Source: Commensalibacter intestini A911 | GTDB taxonomy: Bacteria > Pseudomonadota > Alphaproteobacteria > Acetobacterales > Acetobacteraceae | Direction of reading: 5' to 3' | NCBI RefSeq assembly: GCF_000231445.1 | Contig: NZ_AGFR01000007.1 | Coordinates: 310,001-374,000, forward strand | DNA length: 64,000 bases | In this document: positions 44,677 through 54,928 of the stretch, piece by piece | How the letters are laid out: each line of letters begins with the position of its first letter | How positions within the stretch are numbered: the stretch's first letter is position 1 | The notes under the pieces: generated by a model | The model's database searches: none | The model's input: only the letters and a program-made list of their open reading frames with translations | Told to the model about the DNA's origin: nothing | Position numbers and translations under genes: made by a program

Positions 44677-46842
44677 TCAGTCCTGATTATATAAACGATA
44701 CGAAGGATTAAGAAAAGCCACATTTTTTTCTAAAGAAAAATAAATCAATATCAAGCAAGCAATTGCCATACTAATTTCTAATCTTTTCGCTAAGTTCTCT
44801 TCCGCCTTTTCACGTAAACGTAACCTACGAATAGCACTTTTCGCAATTAAAACCGTCCGTCCATATCGTCGTCCACCACGAAAATGAGAAACACGACGCA
44901 TCACTACTCTGAGCTCATTTTTAATATCCTCTGGTAAAATATCCTGATCAATCATTTTCCGGATTTCCATAATATTTAACCCAATAGACATCACTGCTAA
45001 TGCACCATGATTATATTTTTGCACTAACATTGCTTCTTTTGAAGCATCAAATTGTCTCATTAGAGAAACAAACCATTCCATTGTTACGACCAACCAACGT
45101 CTTGGATTAGGTAATGGTGAAATATTTGCTAAAGACCGGACACTATGTAGCATTTTAATCCGGATTTCACGTCTAACCTTTTTAGGAGCATAAGGCGCAA
45201 TAAAACGAAAGGCAAAAACCGCCATTCCTACACCGATCAGCATCACCAGCATACTATTTAGAAAAGTTTCCTCGTCCATTCTGACCTGATTGCCTAAAAT
45301 AATCATAAATGGAAAGAAAATGGTAAAGCTCATCCCTATTCCTCTGGTGGGTAAATTATAAATCGCTAACCCCCCAATAAACAATGGAATGAACAAAGCT
45401 AAATATACCATATCTATATTACTGGCCTGCGCCATTAAGCTTACATCTAGAATACCACTAACCAATACTCCCCACAGCGTTCCCTTTAAAAATCCTATAC
45501 ACATCTTATAGCCATTTTCAAACAAACATAAACGACCACAAGCAACGCATAAAAGCCCTATAGAGCCTGGGAATTCATCCCATGCAGTAATTTCCCATAA
45601 AAAGCAAGCGACTAAGACAGCAACAAATACACGAAAACCATTCCACCATGCCATTTTAAAATTATAAATTGGAGGTAAGCTAAATTTAAATTTATCTGTC
45701 TTCTTCGGATTTAATGCATATTGATACTCAACTAAAATAGCCTCAATTTCTCCTAATAATTTACTTAATGAACGATATAAAATACGACGATCTAATAAAT
45801 TATCAGAAGTTTCCTGTCCCTCTTCTAACTTCTCAATGGCATCATAATATATATAATCTGCAATAACTTGCCGACATTCCCACCGTAATTTACTTAATTC
45901 ATTTAAATGCTCTGTAAAATCCGTTTGCTTATTTAAAGAACCAATTAAGATCTCTAAATATTTTGTAACTTTGAAAGTAATATCATTAAAAGGCTTATCT
46001 TTAATGAAGTTTTGCATATAAACAGTTAAGTTAATTAAACGTGCTAACACAATACTTACTGAAGATAGTGTTGCATGAACATGATCCGCCATATGATCAT
46101 CATGCAACATTTCAATCTTTCTAAATTCAATACTATTTTGAAAGGCCGAAACCGCTGTAAATACATTTTGGACGCGGAAAGCCGCTTTATAATCCCCTTT
46201 TAAAACATCAACAATAATCGTTAAAGAACCTGTAATTGCTTTTAATAAATTGTCATGTAATGATTTTTTTGCCTTTTGATCCATATTGAATGCGAATAAA
46301 CGCTCAATGAAACTTTGACATAACACCCCTAAGATAATATAGCTTCCGCGCGCCATCGCCGTCATAAAAACATCATTTGGATTATTAACAGACGCAAAGC
46401 CAATCAATGCACAGGTATAACCTGCTAAAACAAAACTATATGAGCTCGAACCGCGAATTAAACTGCCTAGCCAACAACAACACCCCATCCATAAAGCCAT
46501 AGCGATGCCAAATAACATTGGCTCTTGAGGAAATAAGGCAATCATAGTAACAGCCATAATGACACCAATAATCGTGCCAACGACTCTCCACTGTGATTTT
46601 GCAATTGTTTCACCTGGAGATGTTTGAGCAACAATCCAAACCGTCATCATTGCCCATTTAGGACTATCTAACTGCATCCATAAAGCAATAGCCAAAGCTA
46701 AAAAAGAAGCAATAATCGTCCTTAATGAAAAGTAAATTGCTTCTTTTGGAGGAGAGTAAAGCCACTTTAATGCATTTGGATTTTGAAAAGGCAAAAAATT
46801 TGTTAATTTTAACCACTCAGCACTTAGAAAATTTTTGCCCAC
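44677..46842 (-). CDS. FUSC family efflux protein (AaeB-like), paralog 3
   Basis: 721 residues, with a soluble N-terminal stretch MGKNFLSAEWLKLTNFLPF shared with paralog 4, then the first bundle (SLRTIIASFLALAIALW) and DSPKWAMMTVWIVAQTS. The second bundle begins NGFRVFVAVLVACFLWEITAWD. The shared C-terminal block (LRLREKAEENLAKRLEISMA) closes it. It is the closest relative of paralog 4, pointing to a second, later duplication within this cluster. Confidence 0.85.
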   Translation of the reverse strand: MGKNFLSAEWLKLTNFLPFQNPNALKWLYSPPKEAIYFSLRTIIASFLALAIALWMQLDSPKWAMMTVWIVAQTSPGETIAKSQWRVVGTIIGVIMAVTMIALFPQEPMLFGIAMALWMGCCCWLGSLIRGSSSYSFVLAGYTCALIGFASVNNPNDVFMTAMARGSYIILGVLCQSFIERLFAFNMDQKAKKSLHDNLLKAITGSLTIIVDVLKGDYKAAFRVQNVFTAVSAFQNSIEFRKIEMLHDDHMADHVHATLSSVSIVLARLINLTVYMQNFIKDKPFNDITFKVTKYLEILIGSLNKQTDFTEHLNELSKLRWECRQVIADYIYYDAIEKLEEGQETSDNLLDRRILYRSLSKLLGEIEAILVEYQYALNPKKTDKFKFSLPPIYNFKMAWWNGFRVFVAVLVACFLWEITAWDEFPGSIGLLCVACGRLCLFENGYKMCIGFLKGTLWGVLVSGILDVSLMAQASNIDMVYLALFIPLFIGGLAIYNLPTRGIGMSFTIFFPFMIILGNQVRMDEETFLNSMLVMLIGVGMAVFAFRFIAPYAPKKVRREIRIKMLHSVRSLANISPLPNPRRWLVVTMEWFVSLMRQFDASKEAMLVQKYNHGALAVMSIGLNIMEIRKMIDQDILPEDIKNELRVVMRRVSHFRGGRRYGRTVLIAKSAIRRLRLREKAEENLAKRLEISMAIACLILIYFSLEKNVAFLNPSYRLYNQD

Positions 46843-47196
46843 GCTTTGTTTTTACTCACTATCATTAAACCATATTAAAAATATGTTTTTTAGAAATATA
46901 TCTTATTCTAAAAATATTTATTTTAAATATCATTAAAATAAACTGCTCATTTAATCAAATAAGCAATAAATAACTCGCCTTCAATATATGAGGAATAAAT
47001 TACAACTACCTATTGATTGAGAAGCTATCGCCTCTCAATACCACGTCTCATTTACTAAATTCAATAAGCATTATAGCGTATTTGTACATTTTTCATACAA
47101 TACATAATAATTGCATAAATATGATGTAACACCCATCAAGACATCTTTATAAATATAATCTCTGTATCTCTTTGATATTTATATCAATAGTCGGCA
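46843..47196. other. Intergenic region between FUSC paralogs 3 and 4
   Basis: About 350 AT-rich bases with no supported ORF and no strong hairpin. It separates two near-identical-layout genes and must contain the promoter of paralog 3, since it lies upstream of that gene's start. Confidence 0.45.
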
Positions 47197-49344
47197 TTAT
47201 GCAGAAAGATTAAGAAATTCAACATTTTTTTCTAAAGCATGATAAATAAACATTAAGCAAGCAATCGCAACGCCAATCTCTAACCGTCTAGCTAAATTTT
47301 CTTCAGTCGCTTCATATTCTCTTAATCGCTGAATAGCTTCTTTCGTTACGATAAGCGTTTTTTCATATTTTTCTCCACCAAAATCCGCGATATGTTGCAT
47401 CACATCTCGCAACTCATTTTTAATATTGTCAGACAAAACATCATGATCAATCATTTTACGAATTTGCAACATATTTAATCCAATAGACATAACACCTACC
47501 GCACCATGATTATATTGCTGAAGCAAAGCCGCATCCTTAGCGGCATTAAATTGACGCATTAAATAAACAAACCATTCCATCGTCGATAATACCCAACGTC
47601 TTGGATTAGGTAGCTGCGTAATTTTAGCCAAGGAACGAATGCTATTCACTAATCTATGACGAATTTGCTGTCTAACTTTTGGAGGAGAATAAGGAAAGAT
47701 AAAATAAAACGCAAACGTACACATCCCCACGCCAACAATCATTGCTAGACTAGTATTCAAGTACTGAATTTCATTGATTTTAGCTTGATTTCCCCAAATA
47801 AGCACATAAGGAAAAAAAACAGAATATCCCAATCCAATTGCTTTAGTTGATAAATTATAATTCATCAACCCACCAATAAATAATGGTATAAATAAAGACA
47901 AGCAAAGCATTTCAATCGTGCTAGCCTGAGCCAACAATGTCACATTTAAAATACCAGCGGCAACACATCCCAAAATAGCACCTTTGTAAACACCAACACA
48001 CATCATATAGCCATTTTCAAAGACACTCAGACGACCACAAGCAACACAAAAAAGTCCAATAATTGTTGGAAATTGATCCCATGCGGTAATTTCCCATAAC
48101 ACACAGCCAAATAACACAACAATCAAAGTACGTAAGGCATTTCCCCATGCTACTTTAAAATTATACATCGGAGCAGATTTAAATCTAAATTTATCTGCTT
48201 TTGGAGGATTATGTGCTGCTTGATATTGAATTAATAGCTTCTCAATTTCTGCCAATAACCCGCTTAGTGCACGATATAAAATACGATGATCTAAAAGACT
48301 TACTTGATCTTTTTCTCTATCTTCAGACTGTGCAATACTATCATAATACACATAGTCCGTAATAATTTGTCGGCATTCCCACCGTAATGTATTTAATATT
48401 TTTAGCTGATCATCAAATTTGTCTTTTTGTTCTAAAGAGGTGGTTAATTGTTCTAAATAGGTTGAGATTTCCAGTGATATCTTTTGATATACTTCATCTT
48501 TAGGTAAATTCTGCAAACATACATTTAAGTGAGTCAAACGCGTTAACACCAGGCTGACTGATGATAAAGCCGCATGGACATGATCGACCGTATGATCTGT
48601 ATCATGTAACAGCTCAACTTTTCTAAATTCAAGACTACTTTGAAAAGCAGAAACCGCCATAAAAACTTTTTGTACACGAGATGCTGCTTGCTTATCCCCC
48701 TTTAAAACGTCAACAGCAATCGCTAATGAACCTGTAACAGCAGTATCTAAATTATTATATAAAGTCTTTTTAGACTTTTGGTTCATACTAACAGCAAAAA
48801 AACGCTCAACAACACTAAGACATAAGACACCAAGGATAATATAGCTTCCCCGTGCCATGCCCATCATAAAAACTGCATTTGGATTACTTGTTGCCGTTAA
48901 ACCAACCAAAGCAGCGGTATACCCAGCCAAAACATACCCATAGTTTGTAGCACTACGAACCAGAGATCCCAACCAAGCACAGGCTCCTACCCATAGAGCC
49001 AATCCAATATAAAATAAAACAGGCTGTTGTGGAAATAAGGCCGGCAAGACAATCCCTGCGATCACACCAACAATCGTACCAGCCACCCTGGACTGTGCTT
49101 TGATTATTGTTTCCCCAGAAGTAGTCTGAGCCGTAATCCAAACAGTCATCAATGCCCATCGTGGACTATCCAACTCCATCCATAAGGAAATCGCAACAGC
49201 TAAAAAAGAGGCTAATATTGTTCTTAACGAAAAATAAATCGCTTCTTTCGATGGGGCATATAGCCATTTCAATGTGTTTGGATTCTTAAAGGGCAAAAAA
49301 TTTGCTAACTTTAGTGTATCAGAATTTAAAATACTTTTGCCCAC
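47197..49344 (-). CDS. FUSC family efflux protein (AaeB-like), paralog 4
   Basis: 715 residues, starting MGKSILNSDTLKLANFLPF like paralog 3 and continuing SLRTILASFLAVAISLW and DSPRWALMTVWITAQTTSGE. The second bundle starts NALRTLIVVLFGCVLWEITAWD. The C-terminal region is slightly more diverged (ATEENLARRLEIGVA kept). It is the outermost member of the cluster, about 80 bases from lnt. Confidence 0.85.
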   Translation of the reverse strand: MGKSILNSDTLKLANFLPFKNPNTLKWLYAPSKEAIYFSLRTILASFLAVAISLWMELDSPRWALMTVWITAQTTSGETIIKAQSRVAGTIVGVIAGIVLPALFPQQPVLFYIGLALWVGACAWLGSLVRSATNYGYVLAGYTAALVGLTATSNPNAVFMMGMARGSYIILGVLCLSVVERFFAVSMNQKSKKTLYNNLDTAVTGSLAIAVDVLKGDKQAASRVQKVFMAVSAFQSSLEFRKVELLHDTDHTVDHVHAALSSVSLVLTRLTHLNVCLQNLPKDEVYQKISLEISTYLEQLTTSLEQKDKFDDQLKILNTLRWECRQIITDYVYYDSIAQSEDREKDQVSLLDHRILYRALSGLLAEIEKLLIQYQAAHNPPKADKFRFKSAPMYNFKVAWGNALRTLIVVLFGCVLWEITAWDQFPTIIGLFCVACGRLSVFENGYMMCVGVYKGAILGCVAAGILNVTLLAQASTIEMLCLSLFIPLFIGGLMNYNLSTKAIGLGYSVFFPYVLIWGNQAKINEIQYLNTSLAMIVGVGMCTFAFYFIFPYSPPKVRQQIRHRLVNSIRSLAKITQLPNPRRWVLSTMEWFVYLMRQFNAAKDAALLQQYNHGAVGVMSIGLNMLQIRKMIDHDVLSDNIKNELRDVMQHIADFGGEKYEKTLIVTKEAIQRLREYEATEENLARRLEIGVAIACLMFIYHALEKNVEFLNLSA

Positions 49345-49421
49345 GCTCTGCCTTTAATTCATTTCAATATATTTAGCCTATTATAAGCTAGGCTTTCTTT
49401 TAAATATTTTTTAAATAAGTT

Positions 49422-50999
49422 TTAGATATTATATCGTTTTCTAGTAAAAGATCCCCATAAAATACATAATATCGAAATAATTAATGGAATCAAGCGTCCA
49501 CCTTGTGAAAATAAAGTCGGTGGCAAACAGCTAGGCAATGCAACTGCCTTTTCTGCATGAACATTCCAACCAATTCTTGCTATTTCTCTGCCATAAGGAT
49601 CAAACACAGCTGAAATACCTGTATTCGCAACACGAACAATAGGAATTCCTTCTTCAACAGCACGTAGTCTAACTGCGGCCAAATGCTGACGAGGGCCTGC
49701 TGAATTGCCATACCATGCATCATTTGTTAAATTTAATAACCATTGAGGTCTATTCTTCTCATCTACTACCTGACCTGAAAAAATAACCTCATAACAAATT
49801 AACGGCCCAAATGCCCCAACACCTGGAAGATGAATACTCTCTACTCCACTACCTGGGGTTAAGGGTGCCCCAGGAACCACATGAAATGGAATATACCAAG
49901 GTTGAGACTCTCCAAATGGCACTAATTTTGTTTTATTATATTGCGTAACGATAGAACCGTCATCAGGACTTAAAACCACTAAACTATTATAAATATGCTC
50001 TTGATCATCACGGGTAATAGCCCCTAAAATCCCTGCGGTTGCCCCTTTGACAGCTTGCATTAACACAGATCTGGCCATTGAATCATATTGAATAGCTCCA
50101 GGAAAAGCACTTTCTGGCCAGGCAAAGATAATCGGACGATTAGGAATAGCTTGCTCAGCTTGCAGCTTCAGCGCCTCTTGCATGCCTTGTTCTGTGAGCG
50201 ATAAATAATTTTGGAAAATACGGCGGGGATCCGTATTGTTAATCTTATCATCCTCAGCAATATTCCCCTGAATTAACGCAACGATTGGCGTATCTTTTTG
50301 TGCTATTGGCGCAGGAGATAGACGTATAAAGCCAACAACAACCCAACAAACAATACTACCAACTAGAGCAATCCACCCTTTGCGCCCATAAATTGGTAAT
50401 AAAACAAGAAGCACTGTTAAAAAAGTCAATCCATCTACGCCAATCCATGCCGCAGGTTGAATTAAAATATTCCCTAATTGCCCAGGAATTTCCCAAGCAC
50501 TTCCTAACGGATTCCAAGGAAACCCTGTTAATACAGGGTTCCACCAAGTTGGAGGTAGTAAAATTGCTCTGGACATATCACAGACTGTCCATAATCCTGC
50601 AAATAAAAGCGCTTTCCCTAAACCTGAAGGGCGCAACCAATAATAAATTACACCAACCAGTCCTGTCCAAAAAGCGAGTAAAATAGCACATAAAGGGGAA
50701 ACAATAGGAACCAACCACCAGAAATCTTGAGCCCGAATTAAAATCGCATTAACCAGCCAAGACAAGCCAATCGTATGCAGCCCAAAGCCAAACCAATAGC
50801 CTTGAGCAAACGCATTTTTCCGGCTTTTAGCATTTTGTATTCGTAAAAGAAGAATGGGAAAAGTAAACAGTAAAATCGGAACACAATAGGTAGGAGGGAA
50901 AGACAAAGAAGACATTCCCCCTATTCCAACCAAAAGGCAAAAACCTTTAAAACCTGTTAAATGAATAAATTTATCAATAATAACACGTGCATTTACCAT
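49422..50999 (-). CDS. lnt: Apolipoprotein N-acyltransferase
   Basis: Adds the third acyl chain to lipoproteins at the periplasmic face of the inner membrane. 525 residues: an N-terminal membrane part of about six helices (to about 210), then a nitrilase-like domain with the Glu-Lys-Cys triad: Glu in FAWPESAFPG, Lys in YNKTKLVPFGES, Cys in PLICYEVIFSGQ. A final helix follows. The essential function fits a Gram-negative envelope. It lies next to olsB. Confidence 0.95.
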   Translation of the reverse strand: MVNARVIIDKFIHLTGFKGFCLLVGIGGMSSLSFPPTYCVPILLFTFPILLLRIQNAKSRKNAFAQGYWFGFGLHTIGLSWLVNAILIRAQDFWWLVPIVSPLCAILLAFWTGLVGVIYYWLRPSGLGKALLFAGLWTVCDMSRAILLPPTWWNPVLTGFPWNPLGSAWEIPGQLGNILIQPAAWIGVDGLTFLTVLLVLLPIYGRKGWIALVGSIVCWVVVGFIRLSPAPIAQKDTPIVALIQGNIAEDDKINNTDPRRIFQNYLSLTEQGMQEALKLQAEQAIPNRPIIFAWPESAFPGAIQYDSMARSVLMQAVKGATAGILGAITRDDQEHIYNSLVVLSPDDGSIVTQYNKTKLVPFGESQPWYIPFHVVPGAPLTPGSGVESIHLPGVGAFGPLICYEVIFSGQVVDEKNRPQWLLNLTNDAWYGNSAGPRQHLAAVRLRAVEEGIPIVRVANTGISAVFDPYGREIARIGWNVHAEKAVALPSCLPPTLFSQGGRLIPLIISILCILWGSFTRKRYNI

Positions 51000-51038
51000 A
51001 AAAAACTATATCCATCATGCACAATGCACTATTCAAAA

Positions 51039-51884
51039 TTATTCCAATGCATCGCGTAAACGACGCTCATAATGACGATAATATTTATCCGCAAATAACT
51101 CGGTTTTTACGATAATTGCAACGTCAGTTGTATTAAACTGTTCGTCAATCACTGCACCATCACCAACATAGCCACCTAAGCGTAAATAGCCTTTAATCAA
51201 TGGAGGCAAATTTACCAAGGCACGACGATGATTTAACTGATGTGGATCCGTATGCACCATCTCAACACGTCTCTCTGGCACAGCAGTCATTCTTAATGCT
51301 GGGGGTGCCAAATGCGCATGGTATAAATAAGTTAAACTTTCAGCATGATCCGCAAGGTTAGTACCAGGTAAACTTGCACAACCAAATAAAATATCAATAC
51401 GATGCATAAAAATATAAAGGGCAATGCCCTCCCACAGAAGCTGCATTGCAGAGCGGCCTCTATAACGTGCATCAACACACGAACGTCCTACTTCTAACAA
51501 CCGTCCAGGATATTCTTTCAAAGCAGCAAGATCATATTCATCTGCGCTATAAAACTTACCTGCTAAATCTGCTTTTTCTTGTGGTAACAAACGGTATGTT
51601 CCAACGACTTTTTCCATCACCGTCGGTTGATCATGATCTAGAACCAACAAATAATCTGCATATTCATCAAAGCTATCATAATCACGTTGTGTACGAACGG
51701 CTTCTTCACTAGGAATTGCACCCATTTCCTCGTAAAAAACACGATATCTAAGTGCTCTGGCTGCATCCCGTTCAGCATCGTTTTTTGCTAAACGGACCCC
51801 CAAATTACCAGAACGTAGCTCGACATATTCATCTCGTCGAAGATCAAGCTCCAATAAACTATTCGTAGATTTTTCTTCTACCAC
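51039..51884 (-). CDS. olsB: L-ornithine N-alpha-acyltransferase (OlsB-like)
   Basis: GNAT-like acyltransferase of 281 residues. The family signature is ALRYRVFYEEMGA near residue 45, then YRLLPQEKA, LEVGRSCVDARYRGRSAMQLLWEG and DILFGCASLPG. OlsB attaches a 3-hydroxyacyl chain to ornithine as the first step of ornithine-lipid synthesis. The OlsA partner is not in the window. Other members of this family are annotated as hemolysin-like, so the assignment is by family. It is followed upstream by fur with a gap of 17 bases. Confidence 0.82.
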   Translation of the reverse strand: MVEEKSTNSLLELDLRRDEYVELRSGNLGVRLAKNDAERDAARALRYRVFYEEMGAIPSEEAVRTQRDYDSFDEYADYLLVLDHDQPTVMEKVVGTYRLLPQEKADLAGKFYSADEYDLAALKEYPGRLLEVGRSCVDARYRGRSAMQLLWEGIALYIFMHRIDILFGCASLPGTNLADHAESLTYLYHAHLAPPALRMTAVPERRVEMVHTDPHQLNHRRALVNLPPLIKGYLRLGGYVGDGAVIDEQFNTTDVAIIVKTELFADKYYRHYERRLRDALE

Positions 51885-51901
51885 AACCCGTTTCCTCTTC
51901 T

Positions 51902-52342
51902 TTAGCTTTTATTATTTTGAGTACGACGCGCGAATAATTCCAAACGATGTTGCAACAAATCAAATCCAAGCTTTTTCGCCATAACTTGAACTAACTTAAC
52001 ATGTTCAGGATCTTCAAATTCTATAACTTTTCCTGTATCGACATCAATTAAATGATAATGCGTGCCTTGCTCTGTGACTTCGTATCTTGCTCTACCACCA
52101 CCAAAGTCATGTTTCTCTAAGATACCTTTTTCCTCAAGTAAACGCACAGTCCGATAAACTGTTGCGACTGAAATATTATCATCAAGCTTAGAGGCTCTAC
52201 GATACAACTCCTCCACATCAGGATGATCATGAGACTGAGACAAGACACGCGCAATCACACGACGTTGCCCCGTCATCTTCAATCCCTTTTCAATACATAA
52301 GCGTTCTATATGAGATAAACTATCTTTTTTTTCGCGTGTCAT
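51902..52342 (-). CDS. fur: Fur family metal-responsive repressor
   Basis: About 146 residues from the chosen ATG (MTREKKDSLSHIE). The winged helix carries MTGQRRVIARVLSQS and SVATVYRTVRLLEEKGI, followed by the dimer/metal part with THYHLIDVDTGKVIEF. There is no C-terminal C-x2-C, as in several alphaproteobacterial Fur/Mur proteins. TTG 52366 is in frame upstream, but the N-terminus there is unlike the family. The regulated metal (iron or manganese) is not decided by sequence. It is cotranscribed with olsB, likely. Confidence 0.85.
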   Translation of the reverse strand: MTREKKDSLSHIERLCIEKGLKMTGQRRVIARVLSQSHDHPDVEELYRRASKLDDNISVATVYRTVRLLEEKGILEKHDFGGGRARYEVTEQGTHYHLIDVDTGKVIEFEDPEHVKLVQVMAKKLGFDLLQHRLELFARRTQNNKS

Positions 52343-52496
52343 AGAAACCAATTTAATAATAAACAAAAACTTTTTTAAATTTGCTTATAAAATACTCATA
52401 ATGCAAATGATATTTTATGAATTTACTGCAATTTGTCAAAATAACCAGAAAATAATATTAAAACAACAGATTATTTACCCTATTTCCTTATATTTA

Positions 52497-52943
52497 TCAT
52501 AAGGCTTTCGACATTAATAACGCATCCATTTTATTTTCGTAATATTTCCGGCGCCTGCCATTTTCTATAAAACCATATCGATGATACAATTTAATAGCAG
52601 AAAAATTATTCTCAGCAACATCTAAAAGAATTTTACTAACTTGCTTCTCTTTCATTTTTTCTAGAAAAACAGCCAGCAAATTAGCACCTATTCCCTTATT
52701 CTGTAATTCTGGGCTCACACAAAAAGTTAAAATCTCTGCTTCGTCCAGAATCAAAGAATAAAGTAAAAATCCTCTTATTTGATTTTCATCATCATAATCA
52801 ACGGCAAGATAATGAAAGGAAATCTCTAACAAATCCTTATATGCTTTTTCGTTCCACCCTTGCCCCTGAGGGAATGCAGCCACATGGGCTGTAGAAAAAT
52901 CAGCTTCTTTTCCATCCACATGGCTTAAAAATTGTATCGACAT
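52497..52943 (-). CDS. rimI: Ribosomal-protein-alanine N-acetyltransferase
   Basis: 148-residue GNAT protein. The acetyl-CoA loop is ELQNKGIGANLL, and the C-terminal element is NNFSAIKLYHRYGFIENGRRRKYYE, which is typical of RimI. It acetylates the N-terminal alanine of ribosomal S18 or acts more broadly. It starts 1 base after tsaB ends, and the tsaB-rimI pairing is common, which supports the call. Confidence 0.88.
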   Translation of the reverse strand: MSIQFLSHVDGKEADFSTAHVAAFPQGQGWNEKAYKDLLEISFHYLAVDYDDENQIRGFLLYSLILDEAEILTFCVSPELQNKGIGANLLAVFLEKMKEKQVSKILLDVAENNFSAIKLYHRYGFIENGRRRKYYENKMDALLMSKAL

Positions 52944-52944
52944 C

Positions 52945-53637
52945 CTATACTGGTGCCTTTCTAAGTCCTTTTTGAGGCAATTTTGCTTCTGGTGGATCTA
53001 CATATAACGGCGCTATTTGACTAGAGACTTTATTTTCATGCAGATATTGATATGCAACTTTAGCCATCATCATCGAATCAGCTTCACAAATATTTGGAGA
53101 TACCTGCGCATGACTAGGGAGTTTCCCTTCCAACCCTGCTACAGATTCCCCTACAACCATAAAAGAACTATCAGGGAATAAAATATCATCTTCGTTATAG
53201 GCAATGACTTGTGATGATTGATTCGTCTCAACAAAAACACGCCCTCTGCGCGCAGAAGTCACATGCCAAACCAACTGTTCAGATGATATATTCGGTAAAA
53301 ATGGGAATAATACTTCCCCACGTCGCAATCCAATTGCTGGACAATCTAATCCCACTTGCATTCCCAAAGCAAAAGCAATAGATGCGCGTAATCCTGTAAA
53401 AGAACCTGGCCCCACCATTACAGCAATCAAATCAATTTGATCTGGAGTAATGACACCTTGATCAATAAAAGATTGGAAATATATTGGGAAACGTTCTGGC
53501 CCACCTTTAAGCGTTGTTTTTTCTTCAGCAAGCAGATGATAAGCATCTCCTTGTTTTTGAACAAGGGCAATATAATTGGGTGCAATTTCGGACGAAGATG
53601 CACCATTCATCACTAAAATCGTTTTACAATCAGACAT
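52945..53637 (-). CDS. tsaB: tRNA t6A synthesis protein TsaB
   Basis: 230-residue ASKHA-fold protein, the partner of TsaD in making N6-threonylcarbamoyl-adenosine in tRNA. Characteristic is AVMVGPGSFTGLRASIAFALGM near residue 72. The N-terminus differs a little from E. coli (VMNGASSSEIAPNYIAL in place of the ILAIDTS type), which is common in alphaproteobacteria. It starts 4 bases past the RutE-like gene stop and runs straight into rimI. Confidence 0.9.
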   Translation of the reverse strand: MSDCKTILVMNGASSSEIAPNYIALVQKQGDAYHLLAEEKTTLKGGPERFPIYFQSFIDQGVITPDQIDLIAVMVGPGSFTGLRASIAFALGMQVGLDCPAIGLRRGEVLFPFLPNISSEQLVWHVTSARRGRVFVETNQSSQVIAYNEDDILFPDSSFMVVGESVAGLEGKLPSHAQVSPNICEADSMMMAKVAYQYLHENKVSSQIAPLYVDPPEAKLPQKGLRKAPV

Positions 53638-53641
53638 TCAT

Positions 53642-54229
53642 TTACAACATTAAACAAGCATCTTCGAATTCAAGACGAGGTAAACGCTCAGATTCTTGAT
53701 CTTGCTTTGCATGACCTAGACAAACTATAAAATTAGAATGCCAACCTTGCTCTTCAAAAAATAACGTATCCACCATTGAATTATCAAAGCCAGATATTGG
53801 CCACACATCTAATCCCAAGGCTCGGGCTGCTAAAATTAAATACCCCCCTTGCAGAGTAGAGTTCCGAAACGCTGTTTCCTCTGCAAACGGAATATCTTCT
53901 GCATACCAAGAACGCAAATCCACTTCTGGGTAAAGTTTAGGCAATTCTTCGTAAAATAACGGATCATGAGCCACAATCACAACAACAGGTGCGCTCAATA
54001 CATGATCGACATTCCCAACAGAGAGTGCAGAACGAAGCTTTTCTTTACTAACCACATGCGTCAAAAATGTAAAACGTCCAGGTTGACAATTTCCAGAAGT
54101 CGGAGCCAACTTCACTAAATTATAAAGCTGTAGCAATAAAGCTGGCTCTATTTCTTTATCCAACCAAACTTTCGGTGTTCTTGCATCATCAAATAATTGA
54201 CGTAAAGCTTCCTCTGGTAAAGAAGTCAT
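53642..54229 (-). CDS. RutE-like nitroreductase family protein
   Basis: 195 residues, the length of RutE/HadB (malonic semialdehyde reductase). FMN-site elements are VKLAPTSGNCQPGRFTFL near residue 37 and the later ALGLDVWPISGFDNSMVDTLFF. The rut pyrimidine pathway is not nearby, so the physiological substrate is open. It is in the nfuA-tsaB-rimI run with short gaps, probably one transcript. Confidence 0.82.
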   Translation of the reverse strand: MTSLPEEALRQLFDDARTPKVWLDKEIEPALLLQLYNLVKLAPTSGNCQPGRFTFLTHVVSKEKLRSALSVGNVDHVLSAPVVVIVAHDPLFYEELPKLYPEVDLRSWYAEDIPFAEETAFRNSTLQGGYLILAARALGLDVWPISGFDNSMVDTLFFEEQGWHSNFIVCLGHAKQDQESERLPRLEFEDACLML

Positions 54230-54244
54230 CTGGGAATCTCTTTT

Positions 54245-54814
54245 CTAAAAATCAACTTTTTCAACAGAAACTAAATCTGGCAAATGACGACGTAAAATTG
54301 TTTCTACACCATGTTTTAACGTCAAAGAAGATGAAGGACATCCCTGACAAGCGCCTTGCATTCTTAAATAAACGCTACCTGCTTTATAGCCATGGAAAAT
54401 AATATCTCCACCATCACGAGCCACCGCAGGACGAATTTCATCATCAAGAATATCTTTGATTTTATTAACAATCTCTTGATCTTCTGCTGCAATGTCCATT
54501 TCTGAGAAATCAGAAGACGCACAATCCATCTTAATCATCGCTTTGTGCATTAAGATAAATTCCATAATCACAGAAATGACTGCACCTTTTAAGCTTGTCC
54601 ACTCTACAGATAGATCTTTTGTTACAACGATAAAATCAGAACCAAAATAAATTCGTTGAACACCTTCAATATCAAACAGAGCTTGTGCTAATGGCGCACA
54701 AGCAGCACTTTCCCTATCAAGAAACTCAATTGCTTGATGATCTTGCAAAATAGTCCGCCCCAAAATAAATTTCAAAGCGTTCATATTTGGAGTGTCTTCA
54801 GTATGGATCATCAT
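54245..54814 (-). CDS. nfuA: NifU-family Fe-S scaffold protein
   Basis: 189 residues: an N-terminal Nfu_N domain (about 9-95, including FDIEGVQRIYFGSDFIVVT) and a C-terminal NifU-type domain with the cluster-binding C-x2-C in GACQGCPSSSLTLKHGVE. It delivers 4Fe-4S clusters, possibly to the 4Fe-4S PurF and MutY encoded here (inference). The start at residue 1 or 2 is ambiguous. Confidence 0.92.
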   Translation of the reverse strand: MMIHTEDTPNMNALKFILGRTILQDHQAIEFLDRESAACAPLAQALFDIEGVQRIYFGSDFIVVTKDLSVEWTSLKGAVISVIMEFILMHKAMIKMDCASSDFSEMDIAAEDQEIVNKIKDILDDEIRPAVARDGGDIIFHGYKAGSVYLRMQGACQGCPSSSLTLKHGVETILRRHLPDLVSVEKVDF

Positions 54815-54928
54815 TATGTTAAGAGTCCTTTAAAGCTCTATATAGGCATTATAAATTATAATAATTGCATCTGTTTTATGCTGTTCCCTTAAAATAATCA
54901 ACACTTGTTCAACTTCAATATGATGTCA

